This document shows positions 7,252 to 14,701 of a DNA stretch of 19,584 bases, one piece after another. The DNA is from JBPCOB01 sp051000715. GTDB taxonomy: Bacteria; Actinomycetota; Actinomycetes; JALYNC01. Numbering within the stretch: position 1 is the stretch's first letter; every line of letters begins with the position of its first letter. Under the pieces are notes generated by a model, which was given only the letters and a program-made list of their open reading frames with translations, searched no databases and was not told the origin of the DNA. The stretch is from positions 1 to 19,584 of the forward strand of contig JBPCOB010000090.1 of assembly GCA_051000715.1 (NCBI GenBank). The letters are read 5' to 3'. A program made the position numbers and the translations under genes.

Positions 7252-7268
7252 CGAGCCTTCCAGGCTCG
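7252..7268 (-). other. Perfect hairpin over the sixA ribosome binding site
   Basis: CGAGCCT and AGGCTCG pair perfectly (7 bp) around a three-base loop in the serC-sixA gap. Read on the minus strand, the loop and the 3' arm contain the GGAAGG that would serve as the sixA Shine-Dalgarno sequence. It may limit sixA translation or act in transcript processing. No T-tract follows, so a classical terminator is unlikely. Confidence 0.4.
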
Positions 7269-7301
7269 CCCGAGGTGCCGGCGCTCAACGGGACCACAGG
7301 C

Positions 7302-8426
7302 TCACGGCAGCCGCTCGACGACCCAGTCGACGCATTCGGTGAGTGCCTCGACGTCGGCCGGCTCGATGGCCGGGAACATCGCGATCCGCAGCTGGTTGCG
7401 ACCCAGCTTCCGGTACGGCTCCGTGTCGACGATCCCGTTCTCCCGCAACACCCGAGCGAGGGCAGCGGCGTCCACACCGTCGGCGAAGTCGATCGTCCCT
7501 ACCACGGCCGAGCGCGAGTCGGGGTCGGCGACGAACGGTGCGGCGTACGCCGACTTCTCCGCCCAGGTGTAGAGCCGCTGTGCCGAGTCGGCGGTCCGGC
7601 CGGCCGCCCAGGACAACCCGCCCCGGTCGAGCAGCCACTCGATGGTGTCCGCTAGCAAGAAGAGCGTCGCCAACGCCGGGGTGTTGTAGGTCTGGTTCTT
7701 GGCCGAGTTATCGATGGCGACCGTGAGGTCGCAGGACGCCGGCACCCAGCGGCTTTCGGTGACCTCGACCGCACGGTCCAGCGCCGCCGGCCCCATCAGG
7801 GCGAGCCAGATCCCGCCGTCGCCGGCGAAGCACTTCTGCGGCGAGAAGTAGTAGACGTCGAACTCGGCGGGGTCGACCTCGAGGCCGCCGGCCGCGCTGG
7901 TGCCGTCGATGAGAACGAGCGCCCCGTCGTCGGCACTGGGAACCCGGCGTACCGGAGCCATGACGCCGGTCGACGTCTCGCTGTGCGGCCAGCAGTAGGC
8001 GTCGACACCCGGCTGAGCCTCCGGGTCCGGCCGGGTGCCCGGCGGGCTCTCCACGACGGACGGGTCGGCGAGGAACGGCGCCCTCCTCGCGACGGTGGCG
8101 AACTTCGCCGAGAACTCGCCGAAGACCAGGTGCTGGGAGCGCTCTCGGACCAGGCCCAGCGTGGCGATGTCCCAGAAGGCGGTAGTCCCGCCGTTACCCA
8201 GCACCACCTCGTAGCCCGCCGGCAGCGCGAACAGCGACGTCAGCCCGGTGCGGATCCGGCGAACGACCGAGCGGACCCCTTCCCGGCGGTGTGAGGTCCC
8301 CAGATAGGTGTTGCCGGTCGCGGCCAGCCCGGCGAGCGCGGCCGGCCGTACCTTCGACGGGCCGGACCCGAACCGGCCGTCCGCCGGCAGCAGACCGGCC
8401 GGAATCGTAAGTGTCGGGGCGGCCAC
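7302..8426 (-). CDS. serC: Phosphoserine aminotransferase
   Basis: A 374-aa PLP-dependent class V aminotransferase matching the mycobacterial type of SerC. The N-terminal 'PADGRFGSGPSKVR' is characteristic, and the PLP lysine is K198 in 'YYFSPQKCFAGDGG'. 'NQTYNTPALATLFLL' and the C-terminal 'NQLRIAMFPAIEPADVEALT' are also family hallmarks. It converts 3-phosphohydroxypyruvate and glutamate to phosphoserine in serine biosynthesis, in the cytosol. The frame is open far upstream, but GTG 8426 gives the family length and has AGAGGG eight bases before it. The start lies four bases after the citA stop, so the two genes form an operon. PdxH, which makes its cofactor, is encoded on the other side of citA. 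Confidence 0.95.
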   Translation of the reverse strand: MAAPTLTIPAGLLPADGRFGSGPSKVRPAALAGLAATGNTYLGTSHRREGVRSVVRRIRTGLTSLFALPAGYEVVLGNGGTTAFWDIATLGLVRERSQHLVFGEFSAKFATVARRAPFLADPSVVESPPGTRPDPEAQPGVDAYCWPHSETSTGVMAPVRRVPSADDGALVLIDGTSAAGGLEVDPAEFDVYYFSPQKCFAGDGGIWLALMGPAALDRAVEVTESRWVPASCDLTVAIDNSAKNQTYNTPALATLFLLADTIEWLLDRGGLSWAAGRTADSAQRLYTWAEKSAYAAPFVADPDSRSAVVGTIDFADGVDAAALARVLRENGIVDTEPYRKLGRNQLRIAMFPAIEPADVEALTECVDWVVERLP

Positions 8427-8430
8427 CGCT

Positions 8431-9534
8431 TTAGCCCTCTGTTGGAACGTCGGACGCCGACCGCGGGGGCGGTCCGACGTAGTGTGCCGACGGCCGGACC
8501 AGCCGACCGGTGCGCTTCTGCTCCAGGATGTGCGCGCTCCACCCCGCGGTGCGGGCGCAGGCGAACATCGCCGTGAACAGCTCCGGCGGGACGCCGGCAA
8601 AGTCCAGCACGACCGACGACCAGAACTCGACATTGGTCTCGAGCACCCGGTCCGGCCGCCGGGCCCGCAGCTCGGCCAGCGCGGCCTTCTCCAGCGCCTC
8701 GGCCACCTCGTAGCGCTTCGACCCGATCTCTTTCGCCGTACGCCGGAGAACCCGGGCCCGGGGATCCTCGGCCCGGTACACCCGGTGGCCGAAGCCCATC
8801 AGCCGACGGCCGGCGTCGAGCTCCCGCTTGACGTAGCTCTCGGCATCGCCGGAGCGCTCCACGTCTTCGATCATCTTGAGCACGCGGGCAGGCGCACCGC
8901 CATGCAGCGGCCCGGAGAGCGCACCCACGGCACCCGACAGCGCGGCGGCCACGTCCGCGCCGGTTGAGGCGATCACCCGGGCGGTGAACGTGGAGGCGTT
9001 CATGCCATGCTCGGCGGCCGACGTCCAGTAGGCGTCCACGGCCTTGACCTGGGCCGGGTCGGCCTCACCGCGCCACCGGATGAGGAACCGCTCGGGGATC
9101 GAGTGGGCCTTGTTGATCTCGCTCTGCGGCACGGGTGGCGCCTCGGCGCCGCGAGCGGACTGGGCCACGAAGCTCATGCCGGTCACCGACGTGCGGGCCA
9201 GGTCCGCCCGCGCCTGAACGTCGTCGATGTCGATCAGTGGCTGCAGCTTGAAGACCGGGGCCAGCTCGGCCAGGGCGGCCTGCAGGTCCACTCTCGGCTC
9301 GCCGTTGCGCAGCGGCAGCGGCAGCGGCTCCGCTGGGGGAAGTCCCGGCTCGAACGAGCCGTCGACCAGTAGCCCCCAGACCTTCTCGTAGCTCACCGAA
9401 CCGACGAGGTCCTCGATGTCCACGCCGCGGTAGCGGAGGGCGCTGCCTTCCTTGTCCGGTTCGGCGATCTCGGTCTCGAAGGCCACCACTCCCTCGAGAC
9501 CAGGCTTGAACACCGACTCCGTCTGGTCCGCCAT
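8431..9534 (-). CDS. citA: Citrate synthase 2 (CitA type)
   Basis: A 367-aa citrate synthase of the short actinobacterial CitA type. It condenses oxaloacetate and acetyl-CoA to citrate. Histidines of the active site are visible as H211 in 'GPLHGGAP' and H250 in 'GFGHRVYRAEDPRA'. 'AAEHGMNASTF' and the C-terminal 'AGWSAHILEQKRTGRLVRPS' are strong family signatures. The position of the usual catalytic aspartate (N-V-D) reads N301-V302-E303. I recall glutamate there in mycobacterial CitA too, so it is probably a subfamily trait. ATG 9534 is preceded by GGGGGAG at eight bases. It is the first gene of the citA-serC(-sixA) run and is divergent from pdxH. Confidence 0.93.
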   Translation of the reverse strand: MADQTESVFKPGLEGVVAFETEIAEPDKEGSALRYRGVDIEDLVGSVSYEKVWGLLVDGSFEPGLPPAEPLPLPLRNGEPRVDLQAALAELAPVFKLQPLIDIDDVQARADLARTSVTGMSFVAQSARGAEAPPVPQSEINKAHSIPERFLIRWRGEADPAQVKAVDAYWTSAAEHGMNASTFTARVIASTGADVAAALSGAVGALSGPLHGGAPARVLKMIEDVERSGDAESYVKRELDAGRRLMGFGHRVYRAEDPRARVLRRTAKEIGSKRYEVAEALEKAALAELRARRPDRVLETNVEFWSSVVLDFAGVPPELFTAMFACARTAGWSAHILEQKRTGRLVRPSAHYVGPPPRSASDVPTEG

Positions 9535-9647
9535 CGAGCGCGCTCCCCCATTCCTCGTCCGGTTCTACGCCGGCACATACTCTCTCGCGGGCGGCCCGTT
9601 CGGTCGCCGCAGGGTGGTCGACCGCTCCGGCCGGCGAGGGGGCAACC

Positions 9648-10295
9648 GTGGAGGTCACGCGGCTGGCCGACCTGCGCCGGTCGTACCAGCTCGGCGGGCT
9701 CACCGAGGCCGACCTCGCCGCCGATCCGATCGAACAGTTCCGCCGCTGGTTGACGGCCGCGTTCGCCGCGGAACTGCGGGAGCCCAACGCCATGGTGGTC
9801 GCCACCGCCGCCAAGGACGGCCAGCCGAGCGCTCGGACGGTGCTGCTCAAGGGGTACGACGAGCGCGGCTTCACCTTCTTCACCCACTACGGCTCGCGGA
9901 AGGGCCGGGAGGCGGCGGTGAACCCGCGGGCCTCGCTGGTGTTTCCCTGGATCGAGCTGGAGCGCCAGGTGCTGGTCGTCGGCGACATCGGGCGGACGAC
10001 GGCGGCCGAGAGCGAGTCTTACTTCGCCACCCGGCCACGCGGCTCGCAGCTCGGCGCCCTGGCCAGCGAGCAGTCGGCCCTACTCGGCTCCCGCGAGGAG
10101 CTCGAGTCGCGGGTGGCCCGGCTGGCAGCTCGCTATCAGGAAGGCACCGTCGTACCCATGCCGACGGGCTGGGGTGGGCTGCGGGTGCGCCCAGTTACCG
10201 TCGAGTTCTGGCAGGGGAGGGCCGACCGGCTGCATGACCGGCTTCGCTACCGCCGGACCGGCGCCGGCTGGACGGTCGAGCGCCTCTTCCCCTGA
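9648..10295 (+). CDS. pdxH: Pyridoxamine 5'-phosphate oxidase
   Basis: A 215-aa FMN-dependent oxidase that converts pyridoxamine or pyridoxine 5'-phosphate to PLP. Family motifs in order: 'EPNAMVVATAAKDGQPSART', 'VLLKGYDERGFTFFTHYGSR', 'FPWIELERQVLVVG', 'PRGSQLGALASEQS', and the C-terminal 'GGLRVRPVTVEFWQGRADRL' with 'RLHDRLRYRR'. The length is typical. The start is GTG 9648, preceded by GAGGGGG about five bases away. It is divergent from citA over 113 bp and faces the udgX gene tail to tail. The neighbouring serC product needs PLP, a plausible but unproven functional link. Confidence 0.95.
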   Translation: MEVTRLADLRRSYQLGGLTEADLAADPIEQFRRWLTAAFAAELREPNAMVVATAAKDGQPSARTVLLKGYDERGFTFFTHYGSRKGREAAVNPRASLVFPWIELERQVLVVGDIGRTTAAESESYFATRPRGSQLGALASEQSALLGSREELESRVARLAARYQEGTVVPMPTGWGGLRVRPVTVEFWQGRADRLHDRLRYRRTGAGWTVERLFP

Positions 10296-10316
10296 CCGGC
10301 GCCGGCCGGCGCGGGC

Positions 10317-11006
10317 TCAGGCGGCGAGCGCCTGGGCCACCACCCGTAGGTCGGAGACCAGACCGGCGTACGCCGTCTCCCGGTCATCGGCGCGCAGCAC
10401 CGCCGACGGGTGGATGGTCGCCAGCACGAACGCTGACTTCCGCCCGCCGTCCTCCACGTCGGCGAACAGCGTGGGCGGCTCCTCCCCGCCCGGCGGCCAC
10501 GGCATCAGCACGCCCCGCGAGCGGGTCACCCGGAACGACGGTCCGAGCAGCGACTGGGCGGCAGTCGCGCCCAGGCACACGACGATCTCCGGGTCGAGCA
10601 CCGAGAGCTCCGCGGTGAGCCAGGGCCGGCAGGCGGCCACCTCGAGCGTGTCCGGCTTGGCGTGGATCCGCCGCTTGCCGCCGCCGGCCATCGTGAACTT
10701 GAAGTGCTTGACGGCGTTGGTCACGTACGCCGTACGCCGGTCGATGCCGGCCTCGTCGAGCGCCCGATCGAGCAGCATGCCGGCTGGTCCGACGAACGGC
10801 AGGCCGCGCCGGTCCTCGACGTCACCGGGCTGCTCGCCCACCAGCGCGATCCGCGCGCCGGCCGAGCCGTCCCCGAAGACGGTCTGGGTGGCGTTCGCGT
10901 AGAGGTGGCAGCCGCGGCAGCCGGCCGCGGCCGAGGCGAGCTCGGCAAGGTCGGCGGCGTCCGGAACGAAGGGCGCGGCCGTCGGGTGCTCTGGTTGGGC
11001 GGGCAC
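10317..11006 (-). CDS. udgX: UdgX-type uracil-DNA glycosylase (family 4-like, Fe-S)
   Basis: A 229-aa protein of the family 4-like uracil-DNA glycosylases with four cysteines placed for an Fe-S cluster (C30, C33, C126, C144). Motif A reads 'GEQPGDVED' (57-65), and the 'HPS' motif is at 199-201. It contains the insertion 'GKRRIHAKP' (residues 110-118), the KRRIH loop that defines UdgX. In the characterised mycobacterial UdgX the histidine of this loop (H115 here) becomes covalently joined to the abasic site after uracil is cut out. The sequence therefore supports a suicide-type uracil-binding repair protein rather than an ordinary glycosylase. The start is GTG 11006, divergent from the broken sugar dehydrogenase gene. 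Confidence 0.93.
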   Translation of the reverse strand: MPAQPEHPTAAPFVPDAADLAELASAAAGCRGCHLYANATQTVFGDGSAGARIALVGEQPGDVEDRRGLPFVGPAGMLLDRALDEAGIDRRTAYVTNAVKHFKFTMAGGGKRRIHAKPDTLEVAACRPWLTAELSVLDPEIVVCLGATAAQSLLGPSFRVTRSRGVLMPWPPGGEEPPTLFADVEDGGRKSAFVLATIHPSAVLRADDRETAYAGLVSDLRVVAQALAA

Positions 11007-11094
11007 CAGGGGACGCTACCGCTGGTCGCGCGCAGCCACATACCGGGCGATGGCCTGCCGCCGGCCGGATGGACAGGTTGCCGGGCGGGTGCAA

Positions 11095-11114
11095 CCCTCG
11101 AAGAATCGAGGGAG
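11095..11114 (+). other. Hairpin enclosing the ribosome binding site of the sugar dehydrogenase gene
   Basis: CCCTCGA (11095-11101) and TCGAGGG (11106-11112) pair perfectly around an AGAA loop. The 3' arm overlaps the GAGGGAG Shine-Dalgarno sequence (11108-11114) of the ATG at 11121. Such an arrangement can mask the ribosome binding site in the mRNA. The gene behind it is broken, so any control may be a relic. Confidence 0.45.
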
Positions 11115-11120
11115 ATGGTC

Positions 11121-12856
11121 ATGCGGACGCGGCGTCGAGCGCTCGCAGTCGTCAGCACTCTCGGCCTCCTTCAGCTCGCCGGCCCACTTCGGGCGGCCGA
11201 CGCAGTCACCCTGCCGGCCGGCTTCAGTGACACCGCCGTGGTCTCGGTGCCGGCCCCGACCGGGCTGGCGTGGACGCCGGACGGCCGGATGCTCGTCACC
11301 GAACAGACCGGGCAGCTGCGAGTGGTCCGGGACGGCGCGCTGAACGCCGTACCGGCGCTGGACCTGGCCGGCCGCATCTGCAGCGACGGGGAGCGCGGCC
11401 TGCAGAGCGTGCTGGTCGACCCCGCGTTCGCGACGAACCGCTTCGTCTACCTGTACTGGACGCACAACGCCTACGGCGGCTGCCCGACGAGGACCGCCGG
11501 CAGGCCGGAGAACCGGGTGGCCCGCTACGTCCTCGTGACGACGACCAGGTGGTGGCGGGCAGCGAGACCGTGCTGGCCGACCACATGCCGTCGTTCAACT
11601 CCAACCACAACGGCGGCGACCTGCACGCCGGCGCCGACGGCTACCTCTACGTGAGCGTCGGTGACAGCGGCTGCCAGCTCACCGACCCGACCCGTTGCGG
11701 TCCGACGAACACGAACAGCCGGCGGCTCGACATCCCGAACGGGAAGTACACCTGGGAGGAGATCGACTCCCTGGCGGCCGGCAAGGACTACGGCTGGAAC
11801 GTGCGCGAGGGGCACTGCGCCAACGGGTCCACGACCGACTGCGGCGCCTCGCCGTATGCCGACCCGATCTACGACTACGGCCGCACCAGCGGCTGTTCCG
11901 CGATCACCGGCGGGGCGTTCGTGCCCACCGGCTTGTGGCCGGCGCCGTACAGCGGCTCGTACCTGTTCAGCGACTACACCTGCGGCAAGACTTCCGGTTG
12001 GCACCGCGTAGCGCTGGCGGCTACCAACGGGTCGCGTTCCTCAGCGAACTTGGGGCCAACAGCGCGACCACGCTCGCGTTCGGCCCCTACCAGGGCACCC
12101 TGGCGCTGTACTACACGACGTACGGCGGTGGCGGCCAGGTCCGGCGGGTCACCTACTCGGGCGCCAACACCCGCCCCCCGTGGCGGCGTTCTCGTCGGCA
12201 ACCGGGGGGGCCGGCGGGCTCACTGCCACTCTCAACGGCGGCGCCAGCTACGACCCGGACAGCGGGGACTCGGTCGTGCAGTGGTCCTGGGACTTCGGCG
12301 ACGGTGCGACCGCGGTCACCACCGGCCCGACGACGTCGCACACTTACGCGGCCGCGGGCAGCTACCCGGTGCGGCTCGTGGTCAAGGACCGACATCGTGC
12401 ACGCTCGTCGGCTACCCCGGCATCACGCTCTACGACGCCGCCGGCGCGGCGATGCCGTTTCACTACACCCACGGCCACAGCCAATACGTCACCTGGGCGC
12501 CCCTGATGACGGTGACGCTACGGCCGAGGACGTCCGCCTACCTGCTGGTCGCGAAGTACCGCTGCGACGTCGGTATCGTCCGAGACGCGGCCACCATCAG
12601 GATCGCTCTGCCCACCCCGCACCCGGTCGTCTGCAGGGGCCCGGTGTCGACGACCGGCCTTGGTGTGTCGTTGTCCTTCTGCCGAGGCGGCACCAGCGAC
12701 CCCGGTCAGACGGTCGCCGTCTCGCCGATCGAACCGACGCTGTTGGCGACCGCCGTCTACGACACAGCGCCGTCACCCGGGTCCGATGGCAGGACGATCA
12801 GGGTTGACCGCAGAGCCGCGGGCAAGCGACGTCGCGGCGTGATCATTTTCGCGTGA
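11121..12856 (+). pseudogene. Broken secreted PQQ-dependent sugar dehydrogenase with PKD and DUF4232-like domains
   Basis: The reading starts at ATG 11121 (GGAG six bases upstream) with a signal peptide. Next come 'PTGLAWTPDGRMLVTEQTG' and 'ERGLQSVLVDPAFATNRFVY', typical of soluble aldose sugar dehydrogenases. It loses frame near 11530, where homology resumes one frame over with 'NSNHNGGDLHAGADGYLYVS' and 'AGKDYGWNVREGHC'. It shifts again near 12015-12025, before 'ANSATTLAFGPYQGTLALYY', and again in a C-run near 12172-12179, before a PKD domain ('VVQWSWDFGDGATAV'). A fourth change falls near 12390-12400, where the middle of a DUF4232-like domain begins abruptly ('CTLVGYPGITLYDAAG'). The last frame ends at TGA 12854-12856. 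Each change equals loss of one base modulo three. Neighbouring genes have no shifts, so genuine decay is more likely than poor sequence quality. A functional product is unlikely. Confidence 0.82.
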
Positions 12857-12869
12857 AATCAGGAAGGGA

Positions 12870-12904
12870 AAGGGGTCGAGTCGACCAAACCGACCCGACC
12901 CCTT
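12870..12904. terminator. Strong stem-loop, bidirectional terminator
   Basis: AAGGGGTCG (12870-12878) pairs with CGACCCCTT (12896-12904). After one A/C mismatch, GTCG pairs with CGAC around a seven-base loop. It lies between the convergent ends of the broken sugar dehydrogenase (12856) and the small disordered gene (12936). There is no long T-tract. Position and stem strength support transcription termination in both directions. Confidence 0.65.
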
Positions 12905-12935
12905 CCTCGGTAGTGCGCGGCCGACAGCGAGCCTC

Positions 12936-13316
12936 TCAGGTCCCCTCGTCCTCGCCACGCGGAGTTCCCGTGGTGTGGGCCGGCCCTACTCCCGGGTCCG
13001 GAGCGGGCTCGCCGCCGGGGGTGGCCGGCTGCTCGTCGGCCGGGGTGGTGACCCGCCCACCTGGGGTTTCGGACGGGTCGGCGGAGGTCATCTCATTCCT
13101 CGTCTGCCGCACCTGGCCCGCACCGCCGACGTCAGCGCCCTCGCGGACGACGGGTGAGCCCTCCTCGACGGTTCCAGTCTTCTGGCGGTCGTCGTACGGC
13201 GGCACCAGGCCACCCGGCTCCTTCTCACCGCCCTGATTGAGGGAGGGTCCGCGGGTGCCGCCCCCGCCTGACGGGGGGGTCTCGCCTGGCCGACCGCTCT
13301 GGTCTTCTGATCCCAT
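12936..13316 (-). CDS. Disordered hypothetical protein (126 aa)
   Basis: An acidic, Gly/Pro/Thr/Glu-rich protein without hydrophobic helices, predicted to be disordered. ATG 13316 has a very good Shine-Dalgarno sequence (GAGGAGG, five bases upstream on the minus strand), which supports real translation. A central 'KEPGGLVPPYDDRQKTG' resembles a motif I have seen in short actinobacterial hypothetical proteins, but no function is known to me. It follows the 68-aa disordered gene by 56 bases on the same strand and ends before a strong terminator. It may therefore be the last gene of the hydrogenase maturation transcript or of a short separate one. Confidence 0.7.
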   Translation of the reverse strand: MGSEDQSGRPGETPPSGGGGTRGPSLNQGGEKEPGGLVPPYDDRQKTGTVEEGSPVVREGADVGGAGQVRQTRNEMTSADPSETPGGRVTTPADEQPATPGGEPAPDPGVGPAHTTGTPRGEDEGT

Positions 13317-13372
13317 GCCGTCCTCCTCGTGAAGGTGTCGTCGCCCGGCTGCCCGGTCCGACGATGGATCTT

Positions 13373-13579
13373 TCAGCCGCCGCCGGCCTGTAGGGTTTCG
13401 CTGTCACCGTGACCGGGCTCCTGCGGGTCGATCGCCGTGTGGTCGTCGGCGTCGGACTTCCCGGGCTCGCGCTCCGTCGGGCCCGCGGCCGGCGGGCCGC
13501 CTTCGTCTCGAGAGCCCATGGTGCCTCGCTCTTCTTGGGACTCCTCCTGCATGCTGCTGCCTTCTGGCGTCTCGTCCAC
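13373..13579 (-). CDS. Small acidic disordered protein (68 aa)
   Basis: A highly charged 68-aa protein (many E, D, G, S and P) with no hydrophobic segment or cysteine. The GTG start at 13579 is preceded on the minus strand by AAGGAG at seven bases, good evidence for translation. An in-frame ATG lies at residue 10. The gene begins 37 bases after hypE on the same strand and is followed by the 126-aa disordered gene. No family was recognised, and composition alone cannot give a function. Cotranscription with the hyp genes is possible but not shown. Confidence 0.6.
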   Translation of the reverse strand: MDETPEGSSMQEESQEERGTMGSRDEGGPPAAGPTEREPGKSDADDHTAIDPQEPGHGDSETLQAGGG

Positions 13580-13616
13580 AGCTCGTCTCCTTCGCTCGCT
13601 CGGTCGTGGGGTGGCG

Positions 13617-14699
13617 TCAGCAGATCCGGGGCAGCGGATCCCCGACCAGTACGTCGATCATCCGATGGCCGCCGAACGTGGTCCGGCCGAGCACCCGGCC
13701 GGGCGGCTCGCTGCGAACCTCGCCGATGATCGCGGCAGCGGCCCCGGCGGGGTTCGCCCGCATGGCCTCCAGGGCAGCGTCCGCCCGCTCGGGTGCTACG
13801 AACGCGACCAGCTTTCCCTCGTTGGCCATGTAGAGCGGGTCGATGCCGAGAATCTCACCTGCGCCGATCACCTCCGGGCGCATCGGCACCCGGTCCTCGG
13901 CGATGACGACGCCCACCTCGGCGGCGAGAGCGATCTCGTTCAGGACGGTCGCGACCCCACCCCGGGTGGCGTCGCGCATGCAGTGCAGGCTGTCGCCGCA
14001 CGCCGCCAGCAGGGTCGACGCCAGTGACCACAGCGGGGTGGTGTCGCTACGCACGTCCGCTTCGATCTCCAGGTCGCCGCGGGCGAGCAGGATGGCGACC
14101 CCGTGGTCGCCGATGGTGCCGGACACCAGCACCTTGTCACCTGGTTGCACCCGCGTCGGTGCCAGGGACACCTCGGGCTCGACGACGCCCACCCCGGTGG
14201 TCACGATGTACATCGAGTCGCAGTGGCCACGCTCGACCACCTTGGTGTCACCGGCGACGACCGGCACCCCGGCCTGCACCGATGCGGCTCCCATCGCCTC
14301 CATCTCGGCGCGGACGACGTCAGTGCCCACGCCCTCCTCCAGGATCAGCCCGGCCGACAGTGCCACCGGCCGGGCGCCGGAGACGGCCAGGTCGTTGATC
14401 GTCCCGTTGACCGCGAGCTCACCGATCGACCCCCCGGGGAAGCGGATGGGACGGACGACGAAGGCGTCGGTGGTGAAGGCGAGCCGTGTCCCGTTGACGG
14501 TCAGCAGGGCCGCGTCGCCGAGCGCCTCGAGCGCCGGGTTGGCCAGCAGCGGCACGATCAGGCCCTCGACCAGCTGCCGGCTGGCCTTGCCGCCGGCGCC
14601 GTGCGCCATCGTGATCCGGTCGTCGATGAACCGCGGCCGCCGCCGCCGCATCGCCTCGATGCGGTCGCCGACCTCGTCCTCGGTGAACGACTTGGGCAT
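13617..14699 (-). CDS. hypE: Hydrogenase maturation protein HypE
   Basis: A 360-aa protein of the PurM/ThiL-like ATP-binding fold. HypE dehydrates the thiocarbamate on its C-terminal cysteine to thiocyanate, supplying the cyanide ligands of the [NiFe] site iron. The nucleotide-binding 'MAHGAGGKASRQL' is at residues 31-43. 'GGSIGELAVNGTINDLAVSG', 'VVAGDTKVVERG' and 'MRDATRGGVATVLNEIA' follow in order. The protein ends in P-R-I-C, so the essential terminal cysteine is present. ATG 14699 lies two bases after the hypD stop. HypF, which loads the carbamoyl group, is not in the window. Confidence 0.97.
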   Translation of the reverse strand: MPKSFTEDEVGDRIEAMRRRRPRFIDDRITMAHGAGGKASRQLVEGLIVPLLANPALEALGDAALLTVNGTRLAFTTDAFVVRPIRFPGGSIGELAVNGTINDLAVSGARPVALSAGLILEEGVGTDVVRAEMEAMGAASVQAGVPVVAGDTKVVERGHCDSMYIVTTGVGVVEPEVSLAPTRVQPGDKVLVSGTIGDHGVAILLARGDLEIEADVRSDTTPLWSLASTLLAACGDSLHCMRDATRGGVATVLNEIALAAEVGVVIAEDRVPMRPEVIGAGEILGIDPLYMANEGKLVAFVAPERADAALEAMRANPAGAAAAIIGEVRSEPPGRVLGRTTFGGHRMIDVLVGDPLPRIC

Positions 14700-14701
14700 C
14701 G

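Noticed and set aside
8427..8633. Upstream extension of serC to 8633
   Set aside because: The extra 69 codons overlap citA in another frame and have no SerC similarity. GTG 8426 has a good ribosome binding site and gives the family length.
11121..12856. Programmed frameshifting as the explanation of the broken dehydrogenase
   Set aside because: Four separate shifts, most not at slippery heptamers, plus a missing half-domain fit decay better than recoding.
13317..13616. CRISPR-like or short-repeat array in the low-complexity stretch
   Set aside because: No regular repeat-spacer unit was seen. The repetitiveness comes from coding of disordered proteins.
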